Positions 17,295-26,468 of a stretch of DNA of 64,000 nt are shown here, piece after piece. Within the stretch, counting starts at the first letter, position 1. Every line of letters starts with the position of its first letter. The notes beneath the pieces are model-generated. The model was not told the origin of the DNA. It saw only the letters and a program-made list of their open reading frames with translations, and ran no database searches. Position numbers and translations under genes: made by a program. This stretch comes from JBCCCJ01 sp039029315. GTDB lineage: Bacteria > Bacteroidota > Bacteroidia > J057. The DNA lies in contig JBCCGK010000044.1 of NCBI GenBank assembly GCA_039029315.1, positions 1 to 64,000 of the forward strand. The letters are read 5' to 3'.

Positions 17295-18304
17295 CACCTT
17301 CTCCAAAAGGCCGCTTACCTATTGATACATATGTTCAGGGGATACTCGATCAAAACAAAGTGATCCTTAGCAAAGCCATTACTGTATCGGAAAGTACCCT
17401 TCTCTCAGACCGTCACTTAAGCAGGGAAATCCTCAAAAAGCTTCTTCCTCATACGGGCAATTCATTCCGAATCGGCATTACCGGAATTCCAGGTGTTGGC
17501 AAAAGTACCTTCATCGATACCTTCGGAGAATTTTTGACAAAGCAATCTCTCCGGGTAGCAGTATTAGCCATTGATCCAAGTAGTACCTATAGCCAGGGCA
17601 GTATTTTGGGAGACAAAACCAGAATGCATCGCCTGGCGCGAAATCCGATGGCCTATGTCAGGCCATCCCCCACAGCTGGTTCTCTGGGGGGAGTGAGCAG
17701 GCGAACAAGAGAAGCCCTCCTGCTGTGTGAAGCTGCCGGATATGAGATGATTCTCATTGAAACTGTGGGTGTTGGCCAATCAGAAGTGGCCGTGCATCAT
17801 ATGGTTGATGCGTTTCTGTTATTGGCCATTCCACATACAGGAGACGAACTACAAGGAATCAAAAGAGGGATCATGGAGATGGCTGATATTATTTTCATGA
17901 ACAAGGCTGAAAACGAATTATTGGCCTCTGCCCGAAAATCCAAAGCTCAGTTGTCTCAAGCTCTTAGGTTGTATCCTCCAAAGGAATCGGGCTGGAAAAC
18001 CAAGCTTGTCATTGGATCTGCCTTGCATCAACTTGGCATCGATCAATTGTGGGATCGACTTTGTGAATTAAAAGCCCGCAGCCAGAAAAATGGATATTGG
18101 AACAACAACCGGCAACAACAAGCTTTGACCTGGATGTTGGATCATATAAGAAGCGAGTTGGAGAGTAGATTTCTGGAGAAAGACTTGGTCGCACGGCGTT
18201 TCCCCTTGCTGAAACAAGGGGTCTTGGATCAGGAAATCTCTCCAATTCAAGCGGCTGAAGAATTATTAGCCTTATGGCAGTCCGAGTCCGGCACTACTCC
18301 CTGA
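17291..18304 (+). CDS. meaB: MeaB-type G3E GTPase, methylmalonyl-CoA mutase chaperone
   Basis: A 337-residue G3E P-loop GTPase that protects and reloads cobalamin-dependent acyl-CoA mutases. Walker A GIPGVGKST is at 65-73, the magnesium/switch region follows (AIDPSS, about 93-98), and the MeaB signature RPSPTAGSLGGVSRRTRE is around 124-141, with ETVGVGQSE at 157-165. The base-recognition motif reads NKAE (204-207) where NKAD is usual; Glu is conservative but worth noting. The C-terminal dimerisation arm is present. No mutase gene is in the window, so the partner must lie elsewhere. Coupled to the lipoprotein gene upstream. Confidence 0.92.
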   Translation: MTPSPKGRLPIDTYVQGILDQNKVILSKAITVSESTLLSDRHLSREILKKLLPHTGNSFRIGITGIPGVGKSTFIDTFGEFLTKQSLRVAVLAIDPSSTYSQGSILGDKTRMHRLARNPMAYVRPSPTAGSLGGVSRRTREALLLCEAAGYEMILIETVGVGQSEVAVHHMVDAFLLLAIPHTGDELQGIKRGIMEMADIIFMNKAENELLASARKSKAQLSQALRLYPPKESGWKTKLVIGSALHQLGIDQLWDRLCELKARSQKNGYWNNNRQQQALTWMLDHIRSELESRFLEKDLVARRFPLLKQGVLDQEISPIQAAEELLALWQSESGTTP

Positions 18305-18313
18305 TCTAGCTGG

Positions 18314-19024
18314 CTAGTGATATACCAATTTGATCAATTCCGGCCTGTTTAATGGTGCATGATCTATGTGTCTGTCCAGGACAAGTCTTCCTCCCCTCAA
18401 CCCCAGAACCCTGACTTGCGGATCCAATACAGGCGCTAATTCATGGGTAACACACACAACCAGAATTCCATCCCTGGCCAGTTGGGTCAGCAATTGGGCT
18501 AACTCCTCCTTGGCTTTGGGATCAAGTGATTGTGCGGGCTCATCCAACAAGAGTATTGGCGTGTCCTGACAAAGAGCTTTCGCAAGTTTTACGCGCTGTA
18601 ATTCTCCCCCAGATAGCTGAGATACCCGTCTATCCTTTAGATGGTCAATCGTTAGAGATTCCAGATGATGTTGTACGAATTGCTGATCAGTAGTACGATA
18701 GGAGCCCCATGAATCCAAATGAGGATATCTCCCCATCAGAACAAATTCCTGAACAGTCATAAAGCCAGGCAATTGTTGCATTTGAGGGACAAAAGCTATC
18801 TGTTTTGCCAGTTCAATTCGGGAAAAATTGCGAATATTCCTGGAATTTAAAGAAATGTTTCCCTCAAATTGAATTGTTTTCAATAAACAATGCAAAAGCG
18901 TGCTCTTCCCACTCCCATTTAATCCCAGGACATACGTAAGCCCCGGATAAAACTCAATGGAGACATCCGTCAATACGGTCCGATGTTTTCTTACTACTGT
19001 TAGATTTTCGAGGAGAAGATGCAA
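18314..19024 (-). CDS. FecE/HmuV-like ABC transporter ATPase (solo)
   Basis: A 236-residue ATP-binding subunit of the iron-siderophore/heme/cobalamin importer type. Walker A is GLNGSGKST, the Q-loop region FVPQMQQLPGFMTVQEFVLMGRYPH is typical of FecE-like proteins, the signature is LSGGELQR, and Walker B is ILLLDEPAQSLD. No permease or binding protein gene is adjacent. The start appears to be TTG at 19024: no ATG fits, a stop lies four codons upstream, and an AAGGA is 9 nt before it. It converges on meaB with only 9 bp between stops. Confidence 0.82.
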   Translation of the reverse strand: MHLLLENLTVVRKHRTVLTDVSIEFYPGLTYVLGLNGSGKSTLLHCLLKTIQFEGNISLNSRNIRNFSRIELAKQIAFVPQMQQLPGFMTVQEFVLMGRYPHLDSWGSYRTTDQQFVQHHLESLTIDHLKDRRVSQLSGGELQRVKLAKALCQDTPILLLDEPAQSLDPKAKEELAQLLTQLARDGILVVCVTHELAPVLDPQVRVLGLRGGRLVLDRHIDHAPLNRPELIKLVYH

Positions 19025-19062
19025 ATCAAAATTCCTTTATGGAAATAGATTGCTGATGCAGC

Positions 19063-19281
19063 CTAGTATTCATCCTCATTGAAGAGAAAATCGTCTTTGG
19101 TTGGATAATCTGGCCATATTTCCTCAATACTCTCATAAGTACGATCTTCCTCCAACTGAGCAAGATTTTCGGAAACCTCCATAGGAGCTCCTGATCTTAA
19201 TGCAAAATCAATAAGCTCATATTTGGTAGCTGGCCAAGGGGCATCTTCCAAATGGATTGCTAACTCAAGTGTCCAGTACAT
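19063..19281 (-). CDS. DUF2795 family protein
   Basis: A 72-residue acidic protein whose sequence (EDAPWPATKYELIDFA, then SIEEIWPDYPTKDDFLFNEDEY) closely matches the DUF2795 proteins that are highly conserved across Bacteroidota. No signal peptide or membrane segment. Function unknown. It is transcribed toward the FecE-like ATPase gene, 38 bp away. Confidence 0.85.
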   Translation of the reverse strand: MYWTLELAIHLEDAPWPATKYELIDFALRSGAPMEVSENLAQLEEDRTYESIEEIWPDYPTKDDFLFNEDEY

Positions 19282-19420
19282 GTATTTCTACCTTTGTTTA
19301 AAATCGACGCAAAAATAGAAGAATAAATGTGAATGTCAAGCATATTCTTCATCATAAAATACATCATTTTGTTGAATATGTTTCTTCGAAAGTCAACTTT
19401 TTTTGAGATTATTTTCAAAC

Positions 19421-19428
19421 TATATTTG
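19421..19428 (+). promoter_or_regulatory. Candidate -7 promoter element
   Basis: TATATTTG matches the Bacteroidota -7 consensus TAnnTTTG and lies 65 bp before the BatA-domain gene. A TTTG at 19402-19405 could be the -33 element, although the 15-nt spacing is shorter than usual. Confidence 0.35.
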
Positions 19429-19493
19429 CAAACTGATTTCCAAGGCTTTGCAGAAGGAACAAATGTCTCATTATCTTCAACAGGCTCAATAGC

Positions 19494-21596
19494 ATGACCC
19501 TCTCATTTCTTAATCCTACTCTTTTATGGGGGCTTTTGGCTTTAGCAGTTCCAATTATTGTTCATTTTTTCAACCTGCAAAGACCCAAACAATTCCTGTT
19601 TAGCAATGTCGCATTTGTCAAGGAAGTCAAAAAAACTGTTGTCAAACGTGTACAATTCCAAAAATGGCTTCTCCTTCTGGCACGACTTCTGGCACTGACA
19701 GCCCTTGTGCTGGCTTTTGCTAATCCAGTTCTTGTAGGAGAAGGGGAAAAGGCTCTGCAAGGCAGACGCTCTGTTGCCATAGTCATTGACAACTCTTACA
19801 GCATGACAGCCGGCAATGAACGAGGAACCTATCTTCAGCAATCTGTCTCTCTAGCCCGCAACATCTTCAAGGCTTACTCCAAAGAAGATGAATTCATCCT
19901 GATGACAAGTTCCGATTTGCGCCTAAACAATAATTTTGCCAATCAAGAGGAGGTTATCGAAGAGCTCAAAGAGTTGAAAACCTCGCAAAATATCAGGGCT
20001 CATACCGATATTCTGTCTTTCATTCCAGATATATTTGCCCGGGCCCAGAACAGAATTCAAGAACTATACTTCCTCAGCGACTTCCAGGAATCCACAGTCA
20101 TGGCTGATAGCCAGGTCGTCGTACTGGATGACAGTGCCAGATTGATCAAATATCTTCCACTTGCAACCAGAGAGCAAAAAAATGTATATGTGGAGTCGAA
20201 CAAAATCCTCTCTCAAATTCTGGAAAAAAACAAACCCATAGAATTCTCTATGCAGTTGGTGAATGATGGACAAAATCAGGTAAGAGATCTTAGTGCCCGG
20301 ATTGTTCTGGAAGGCAAGGTGGCAGCGATTAGCAATACAAGTCTGGAAGCCAATAGCCAAAAACAGATTGAACTGTCTTTCACTCCGACCCAGGGAGGGT
20401 GGCTTGGCGGGTATATAGAATTAGATGATAATCCTGTAGATTTTGACAATCGGCGATACTTTTCTCTCTACATCCCTGAAAAGGAAAAAGTATTGGTAGT
20501 AGAGAATCAAAGTTCTCCAAATATCAGAATTCTCTATGAAAGCCTCTTTGAACAATTCGATGTTCAATTTGTTCCCAGTCGCAACATCTCTGCTGTCCAA
20601 CTCAATGACTATCGGTCCTTGGTACTACTAGGTGTCTCAGAAATGAGTTCGGGATTGGCAGACAAAATCAAGAAATTTCTCGATGGGGGAGGCAGCGTTA
20701 TGTTTTTTCCCGGAAGTAAAATGGACCTAAGTTCAGTCAATCAATTGATGGCATCTGTGAAGGTAGGATCCTTCTCTTCCATGATAAAAATCCAGGAAGG
20801 CAGCAAAGCAAGCAATACAGATCTTTCTCACCCGCTATTCAAAGGAATATTTTTGAGGGATCAGAAACAACGAGAATTTGATGCTCCCTCTGTCTATCAA
20901 TACTATCCACTGAGTTTGAACAATCAGAGTGTTCAAAACAGGATCATCTCACTTGAAAATCAAGCTCCCATTCTCCTCGAAAGTAAAGTATCAAATGGAT
21001 TGATGTTTACTTTTACCTTATTTCCGGGTGATGATTGGACTGATTTCCATGTGAAGACAATTTTTACACCATTGATGTTTCGGGCCACTCAAATCATGAA
21101 CCAAACTCAAATCGTGCAATCTGGTATGGAGATAGGTTTTTTTGAACCAAAGAGTATACGAACGCAGGAAAAAACACTGATCAATCTCGTTCATGAAGAT
21201 GGGACAATTTCAGCCCCAGAACAATTCCCTCAAAGTGGGGCGACTGTTCTGAATTTTGAAAAAATGGAATTGGAAGAAGGAATATATCAGTTGACACAGG
21301 GAGGAGAATTGCTTGAAAAAATTGCATTCAATATCTCAGATCTAGAATCCAGACTGAGTTTTACTTCCAAAAATGACCTTCGGTCTCTGTTGGACCAAAA
21401 AGGCTATCAAGAAATCGACATTCTCACACCCAGGATAGAAGAAATTTCTGACGAAATCAGAACAGAGAAAGAAGGCATCCCTCTCTGGAAATATCTCATT
21501 GTCTTTGCCCTTTTGTTTTTGTTGGCAGAAGTGCTCATTTTGAAATTTGGAGACCGGACTCGTTCCAGAAACAACAATCCCGGACGAAATAATTGA
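19494..21596 (+). CDS. BatA-domain membrane protein with von Willebrand-like region
   Basis: A 700-residue protein opening with the aerotolerance-regulator N-terminal BatA domain: two membrane helices (about 7-25 and 57-78) and the typical MTLSFLNPTLLWGLLALAVP start. Residues about 90-280 form a von Willebrand A-like domain with a partial MIDAS (VIDNSYSM, 98-105). A glutamine-amidotransferase-like segment follows (about 360-420), and a final transmembrane helix lies near 670-690. Such proteins are common in Bacteroidota and are usually next to membrane or lipid genes; the molecular role is not established. It is the first gene of the plus-strand run leading into lpxD-lpxC/fabZ-lpxA, 24 bp before the next gene. 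Confidence 0.85.
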   Translation: MTLSFLNPTLLWGLLALAVPIIVHFFNLQRPKQFLFSNVAFVKEVKKTVVKRVQFQKWLLLLARLLALTALVLAFANPVLVGEGEKALQGRRSVAIVIDNSYSMTAGNERGTYLQQSVSLARNIFKAYSKEDEFILMTSSDLRLNNNFANQEEVIEELKELKTSQNIRAHTDILSFIPDIFARAQNRIQELYFLSDFQESTVMADSQVVVLDDSARLIKYLPLATREQKNVYVESNKILSQILEKNKPIEFSMQLVNDGQNQVRDLSARIVLEGKVAAISNTSLEANSQKQIELSFTPTQGGWLGGYIELDDNPVDFDNRRYFSLYIPEKEKVLVVENQSSPNIRILYESLFEQFDVQFVPSRNISAVQLNDYRSLVLLGVSEMSSGLADKIKKFLDGGGSVMFFPGSKMDLSSVNQLMASVKVGSFSSMIKIQEGSKASNTDLSHPLFKGIFLRDQKQREFDAPSVYQYYPLSLNNQSVQNRIISLENQAPILLESKVSNGLMFTFTLFPGDDWTDFHVKTIFTPLMFRATQIMNQTQIVQSGMEIGFFEPKSIRTQEKTLINLVHEDGTISAPEQFPQSGATVLNFEKMELEEGIYQLTQGGELLEKIAFNISDLESRLSFTSKNDLRSLLDQKGYQEIDILTPRIEEISDEIRTEKEGIPLWKYLIVFALLFLLAEVLILKFGDRTRSRNNNPGRNN

Positions 21597-21620
21597 TTAA
21601 CTTTCATTCGCTTAACTTTC

Positions 21621-22907
21621 ATGAAATCAGTTCTTTTTCGCAAGGTTCACATTATCGATGCAACGAGTCCTCATCACAATCAGCTCAAGGATGTACGCAT
21701 TGAAGATCAAACGATTGTAGAACTTGGTGATCCAGGAACGCTGGAAATTGGCTCTTCTGAGGAATTGCACTTCCCTGAAGGAAGTTGTGTATCTCCAGGA
21801 TGGGTGGACAGCATGGTCCAGCTGAATGATCCGGGATTTGAGTACAAGGAGTCTCTGGATCACTTGTCAACGGCAGCCCAAAAAGGCGGATTTACTCACG
21901 TGATTTGTACCCCAAACACCAGTCCTGTCCTCGACAACAGTCAGATTCTTCATAGCCTAAAAAGCAGAACTCAGTTCCTTCCCACAGAATTTCACTTTTG
22001 CGGCTCCATTACAGAACAAGCTCAAGGAGTAGATCTTGCAGAGGTATATGATATGCATCAGGCAGGTGCAGTTGGATTCAGCGACGGTTCGCACCCCTTG
22101 CCAAATGGCGGGATTTTTCTTCGGGCCCTTCAATACACCTCTTCTTTCAAAGGACTACTCATACAGTCTCCAGCGGATGCGTCCTTGATTGGTGATGGCC
22201 AAATGAATGAAGGCAATATTGCTACTCAATTGGGAATGCCTGGCATCCCGGAATTGGCTGAGATCATCCCAGTACGAAGAGATCTGGAATTGTATGCCTA
22301 CGAACCAGGAAAAGTTCATTTTCATCCTATCAGTTCTCCCAAAGCCATGCACGCATTGGCTCAGGCAAAACAATCCTATGCAGACATCACAATTGGGACC
22401 AACTTATATTATTTGATTCTGACAGATCAATTGCTTCAGGAATTTGATCCTGTATATAAGGTCTTTCCGCCACTGCGAAATGAGAATCAGGTTACAGCCC
22501 TAAAACAAGCACTAAAAAATGGAGACATTGACCTCCTGTCCTCAGGTCATCACGCTCAAGGAATTGAGGAAAAACAGGTAGAATTCAAAAATGCAGAGCC
22601 AGGCATGTTGGGATTACAGACATTTTATCCTGTTGCCCAAACACATCTGGTAGATCAAGACTGGCTTTCTCTTTCTGATCTGATTCAAACCATTACAGGT
22701 GGTCCAAGAAAGATTTTCGACTTGCCTTCTGTCAGTATTCAAGAAGGAGGAGGAGCAGACCTGACCATATTTCATCCAACAGGATCATTTGAACTTAATC
22801 AAGCTGATATCCCTTCCAGGGCAAAAAACAGTCCCTGGCTAGATACGAAATTGACAGGCAAGGTTTTGGGAACTTATTACAAAGGGAAATACCAATCCAG
22901 CGATTGA
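21621..22907 (+). CDS. Dihydroorotase-like protein lacking key metal ligands
   Basis: A 428-residue amidohydrolase-fold protein of the dihydroorotase family. The framework is intact (PGWVDSMVQLNDPG at 59-72, GGFTHVICTPNTSP about 89-102, GMLGLQTF near 328). However, the HxH metal pair after PGxxD reads SMV, and the catalytic aspartate of the TDHAPH motif is replaced: the segment is SSGHHAQ (307-313). His235 (HFHPIS) remains. It is probably not a functional dihydroorotase; inactive PyrC-like subunits that hold aspartate transcarbamoylase are known in other bacteria. No pyrB is in the window, so the role is open. It lies in the envelope gene run, 72 bp before lpxD. Confidence 0.82.
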   Translation: MKSVLFRKVHIIDATSPHHNQLKDVRIEDQTIVELGDPGTLEIGSSEELHFPEGSCVSPGWVDSMVQLNDPGFEYKESLDHLSTAAQKGGFTHVICTPNTSPVLDNSQILHSLKSRTQFLPTEFHFCGSITEQAQGVDLAEVYDMHQAGAVGFSDGSHPLPNGGIFLRALQYTSSFKGLLIQSPADASLIGDGQMNEGNIATQLGMPGIPELAEIIPVRRDLELYAYEPGKVHFHPISSPKAMHALAQAKQSYADITIGTNLYYLILTDQLLQEFDPVYKVFPPLRNENQVTALKQALKNGDIDLLSSGHHAQGIEEKQVEFKNAEPGMLGLQTFYPVAQTHLVDQDWLSLSDLIQTITGGPRKIFDLPSVSIQEGGGADLTIFHPTGSFELNQADIPSRAKNSPWLDTKLTGKVLGTYYKGKYQSSD

Positions 22908-22979
22908 CTTTTTTCCCAGCATTTGTGATTTGCATTTCCGCGTTTTACATTTACCCACATACTCTGAGAAAGAAACTTA

Positions 22980-24026
22980 ATGAATTTGCGGATTAGCCAA
23001 ATCGCCGAACTTATCCAGGCAAAAATCGAGGGAAATGCCGACCTGTATATACAGTCACTGGCCAAAATCGAAACAGCGAAACAAGGCGAATTGAGCTTTT
23101 TGGGCAATCTTCGATATGAATCCTTCCTGTATTCCTCCAATGCTTCTGCAATCATTGTCGACGAGAATTTCACCCCTTCACAAGAAATCAATCCTACTCT
23201 CTTAAGGGTAGCGAATCCATATGAGGCCTTTCGTCTTTTGCTATCTCATGTGTCAGAAGCCGACGCTGCTAGTCATCAAGGAATCGAAGAATTGGCATTC
23301 GTACATGCTGATGCTACAATCGGCAAAGAGGTGTCTATTGGTGCATTTTCCTATATCAGCGAGGGAGTCGTTATTGGAGACAATGTAAGAATCTTTCCTG
23401 GGACATTTGTAGGCAAAGGAGTCGAAATTGGTAGTCATACCACAATTGCTTCCAATGTGTCGATCTACCACGCTTGCAAAATAGGGCAACATTGTTTGAT
23501 ACATGCCGGCACTGTCATTGGGAGTGATGGCTTTGGGTTTCTTCCACAACCAGATGGCAGTTTCCAAAAAGTCCCTCAAACAGGCAATGTCGTCATTGAG
23601 GATGGGGTAGAAATCGGAGCAAATTGTTGCATTGATCGCGCGACTCTGGGATCAACAACCATTCGTTCAGGGGCAAAATTGGACAATTTGATCCAGTTGG
23701 CGCACAATGTTGAAATTGGGTCCCATTCAGTCATTGCTGCACAGGCAGGCATTGCAGGCAGTTCTAAATTGGGAGCCTATTGCATGATTGGAGGACAAGT
23801 GGGCATCGTAGGACACCTTGAGATCGCAGACCAAACCAGAATCGACGCCCAATCAGGAGTAAATAGGTCTATCAAACAATCCGGTCAGGCCTTTCGGGGT
23901 TCTCCCATACAAGCATTTCGGCAACAGTTGAAATCCGAGGTTCTTTTTCGCAAATTGACCGAATTGTCTCAGCAAATCCATAACCTACAGACAGAGATTT
24001 CTCTACTCAAAAACAAGAAGGAATAG
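22980..24026 (+). CDS. lpxD: UDP-3-O-acylglucosamine N-acyltransferase LpxD
   Basis: A 348-residue lipid A enzyme that adds the second acyl chain to UDP-GlcN. The N-terminal uridine-binding domain (about 1-100) is followed by a left-handed beta-helix of hexapeptide repeats (about 110-310) and a C-terminal helix. The GSDGFGFLP segment (about 180) and QLAHNVEIG with the catalytic histidine (about 245) are present. Length matches the family. Followed after 7 bp by lpxC-fabZ, as in other Bacteroidota lipid A operons. Cytoplasmic. Confidence 0.95.
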   Translation: MNLRISQIAELIQAKIEGNADLYIQSLAKIETAKQGELSFLGNLRYESFLYSSNASAIIVDENFTPSQEINPTLLRVANPYEAFRLLLSHVSEADAASHQGIEELAFVHADATIGKEVSIGAFSYISEGVVIGDNVRIFPGTFVGKGVEIGSHTTIASNVSIYHACKIGQHCLIHAGTVIGSDGFGFLPQPDGSFQKVPQTGNVVIEDGVEIGANCCIDRATLGSTTIRSGAKLDNLIQLAHNVEIGSHSVIAAQAGIAGSSKLGAYCMIGGQVGIVGHLEIADQTRIDAQSGVNRSIKQSGQAFRGSPIQAFRQQLKSEVLFRKLTELSQQIHNLQTEISLLKNKKE

Positions 24027-24033
24027 CTAGTAC

Positions 24034-25425
24034 ATGGCAGATAAACAACATACCATACAGAAATCTGTTTCCGTAACAGGTATCGGCTTACATACGGGCA
24101 AACTGGTAACCATGAGTTTCCATCCTGCACCCGAAGGACATGGCTTTGTTTTCTATCGAACAGATCTTGAGAACAGTCCAGGCATTTTGGCGGATGTAGC
24201 AAATGTGGTTGATACTTCTCGGGGAACAACGATCGGGAATGGACAAGTAAAAATCCATACCGTTGAGCATACCCTGGCAGCTTTGGCAGGGATGCAGCTA
24301 GACAATGTGAGAATTGAGTTAGATGCGCCAGAACCTCCAGTCATGGACGGAAGTGCAAAAGACTTTACGCTCGCACTCAAAGAGGCTGGCAGACAGGAAC
24401 AAGAAGCCGAACGGGTGTATTTCCACATAGATGAACCCATCCACCTGCTTGAAAATCAACAAAATACTGAATTGGCTGCATTGCCAGCAGAAGATTTTCA
24501 TGCCCGTGTGATGATCGATTTTAACTCTACCGTTCTCAAGGCACAACATGCCAGCATCACCAATTTGAGTCATTTCCCGGATGAAATTGCTGACAGTCGA
24601 ACATTTTGTTTCCTGCATGAGCTTCAGGAATTGTACAATGCAGGGCTGATACAGGGCGGGAATCTTGACAGTGCTGTCGTCATTGCTGATCAGGGAATAT
24701 CCCCTGAAGAAGAGGAACAACTTCGAGAGATCTTCAAGCGACCAGATGTTCCCATCAAAGAAGGCATTATCAATGAGACAGGCCTACGGCATGACAATGA
24801 ACCAGCGAGACATAAATTACTGGATTTGTTGGGGGATCTTGCCTTGGTTGGCCAGCCCATCAAAGGGCACATCATTGCCTCTCGACCAGGTCATGCAGCC
24901 AATGTAGAACTGGCCAAAAAGATCAAGGCCAAAATCAAGCAAAAACAAATCGCCAGCCGATTCCAGAAAGAGGAAAAGAAAGGCGTTATTTTTGATATCA
25001 ATGCGATCCATGAAATTCTTCCCCATCGCTATCCTTTCTTATTGGTAGATAAAATTCTTGACTTCACTGAGAACACAATCACTGGTGTCAAAAATGTAAC
25101 CATCAATGAGCCGTTTTTCCAGGGGCATTTTCCCGGAAATCCTATCATGCCAGCAGTTTTACAACTCGAAGCAATGGCGCAAGTAGGGGGAATATTGTTG
25201 CTCAATGCAATCGAAAATCCTAAATCCATCTGGGTTTATTTTGTTGCAATAGACAACGCAAGATTTAAAAAACCTGTTATACCAGGTGACACCCTTATCT
25301 TGGAGCTTGAAATGACTGCACACCGCAGAAGTATTTGCAAAATGTCTGGCAAAGGCTATGTCGATGGCAAACTTGTTTGTTCGGCAGATCTCATCGCCAG
25401 TGTAGTTCCTAAAAACAAACTATGA
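24034..25425 (+). CDS. lpxC/fabZ: Bifunctional LpxC deacetylase-FabZ dehydratase
   Basis: A 463-residue fusion typical of Bacteroidota. Residues 1-300 are LpxC, the zinc deacetylase that commits UDP-3-O-acyl-GlcNAc to lipid A: HTVEHTLAAL carries the first zinc His, and the second half has GLRHDNEPARHKLLDLLGDL with further ligands. Residues about 318-463 are FabZ, the 3-hydroxyacyl-ACP dehydratase: ILPHRYPFLLVD holds the catalytic His and GHFPGNPIMPAVLQLEAMAQ the catalytic Glu. The fusion couples two enzymes that compete for hydroxyacyl-ACP. Its stop overlaps the lpxA start by 4 bases. Confidence 0.96.
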   Translation: MADKQHTIQKSVSVTGIGLHTGKLVTMSFHPAPEGHGFVFYRTDLENSPGILADVANVVDTSRGTTIGNGQVKIHTVEHTLAALAGMQLDNVRIELDAPEPPVMDGSAKDFTLALKEAGRQEQEAERVYFHIDEPIHLLENQQNTELAALPAEDFHARVMIDFNSTVLKAQHASITNLSHFPDEIADSRTFCFLHELQELYNAGLIQGGNLDSAVVIADQGISPEEEEQLREIFKRPDVPIKEGIINETGLRHDNEPARHKLLDLLGDLALVGQPIKGHIIASRPGHAANVELAKKIKAKIKQKQIASRFQKEEKKGVIFDINAIHEILPHRYPFLLVDKILDFTENTITGVKNVTINEPFFQGHFPGNPIMPAVLQLEAMAQVGGILLLNAIENPKSIWVYFVAIDNARFKKPVIPGDTLILELEMTAHRRSICKMSGKGYVDGKLVCSADLIASVVPKNKL

Positions 25426-26468
25426 CCTCACACCATTCTAGCCAAAACCCAACAACACTCACACAAGTCCATCCCAACGCTAAGATTCATCCTTCCGTAC
25501 AAATTCAGCCATTTGCCGTTATCCACGACAACGTTGAAATCGGCGAAGGAAGCTGGATCGGATCTAACGTTGTGATTTACAGCGGCGTCCGCATTGGCAA
25601 GAATTGCCGAATCATGCCCGGGACAGTCATTTCTGCCAATTCACAGCAATTGGAATTCTGGCGAAAAGAACAAAACCCTGCCGAAGATATGGGCCAAGTC
25701 ATCATTGGTGATTCTGTCCATATTGAGCCTTCCGCCAACATTCACGGAGGAATCTCTATCGGTGAAGGGAGCTGGATCGGATCGAGTTGTACCATACATG
25801 ATGGAGCCAGAATAGGAAAACATTGTAAAATCTTTCCTGGAGCCGTTGTGTCTGCCATTCCCCAGGATTTGAAATTTCATGGAGAAAAAACCACGCTCGA
25901 AATTGGTGATCATACCACCATCCGAGAATTCGCTACCCTGAATCGCGGAACAGAGTATTATGGAAAAACCGTCATTGGCAAACATGTGCTCATCATGGCT
26001 TATGTCCATGTCGCGCATGATTGCATCATCGGAGATCACTCTATTCTCGTAAACGGGGTAAATATCGCAGGACATGTGGAACTGGAAGAATATGCCTTCA
26101 TCGGAGGCTTGTCTGCTGTTCATCAATTTGTGAAAATTGGAAAACATGCCTTTATCTCTGGCGGCACCCTGGTCCGAAAAGATGTTCCCCCCTATGTCAA
26201 GGCTGGGAGAGATCCCGTTCAATATGAAGGAGTTAACTCTATCGGCTTGAGAAGAAGAGGGTTTTCGAACTCCACCATCCATCATATTCAGGATATTTAC
26301 CGTCATGTATTTCTCAATGGGTTAAATACTGCCCAGGCATTAGACTACGCAGAGACTCAAATTGAGGCAACTGAAGAGCGGGATGAAATCCTGACATTTA
26401 TCAGAAAAGCAACCCGTGGAATCATCAAGGGATATGGAGTTTCCAAGGGAACTTCTTCCGATGTCTAA
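25422..26468 (+). CDS. lpxA: UDP-GlcNAc acyltransferase LpxA with duplicated N-terminal helix
   Basis: A 348-residue LpxA, about 85 longer than the usual 262. The normal enzyme occupies the C-terminal part: the catalytic histidine segment HVAHDC has His199 where E. coli has His125, and HQFVKIG, DVPPYV and GLRRRGFS follow as usual. The extra 73 residues come from an internal tandem duplication: residues about 38-76 (VEIGEGSWIG onward) are repeated at 111-149 (ISIGEGSWIG onward), with the same strand pattern and similar nucleotides. The beta-helix is thus extended by several coils. Acts at the first step of lipid A synthesis. ATGA overlap with lpxC-fabZ; overlaps the next gene by 8 bp. Confidence 0.92.
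   Translation: MTSHHSSQNPTTLTQVHPNAKIHPSVQIQPFAVIHDNVEIGEGSWIGSNVVIYSGVRIGKNCRIMPGTVISANSQQLEFWRKEQNPAEDMGQVIIGDSVHIEPSANIHGGISIGEGSWIGSSCTIHDGARIGKHCKIFPGAVVSAIPQDLKFHGEKTTLEIGDHTTIREFATLNRGTEYYGKTVIGKHVLIMAYVHVAHDCIIGDHSILVNGVNIAGHVELEEYAFIGGLSAVHQFVKIGKHAFISGGTLVRKDVPPYVKAGRDPVQYEGVNSIGLRRRGFSNSTIHHIQDIYRHVFLNGLNTAQALDYAETQIEATEERDEILTFIRKATRGIIKGYGVSKGTSSDV

Noticed and set aside
25641..26306. 221-residue open frame on the minus strand inside lpxA
   Set aside because: It lies entirely opposite a well-supported lpxA and shows no recognisable motifs; an antisense artefact of codon usage.
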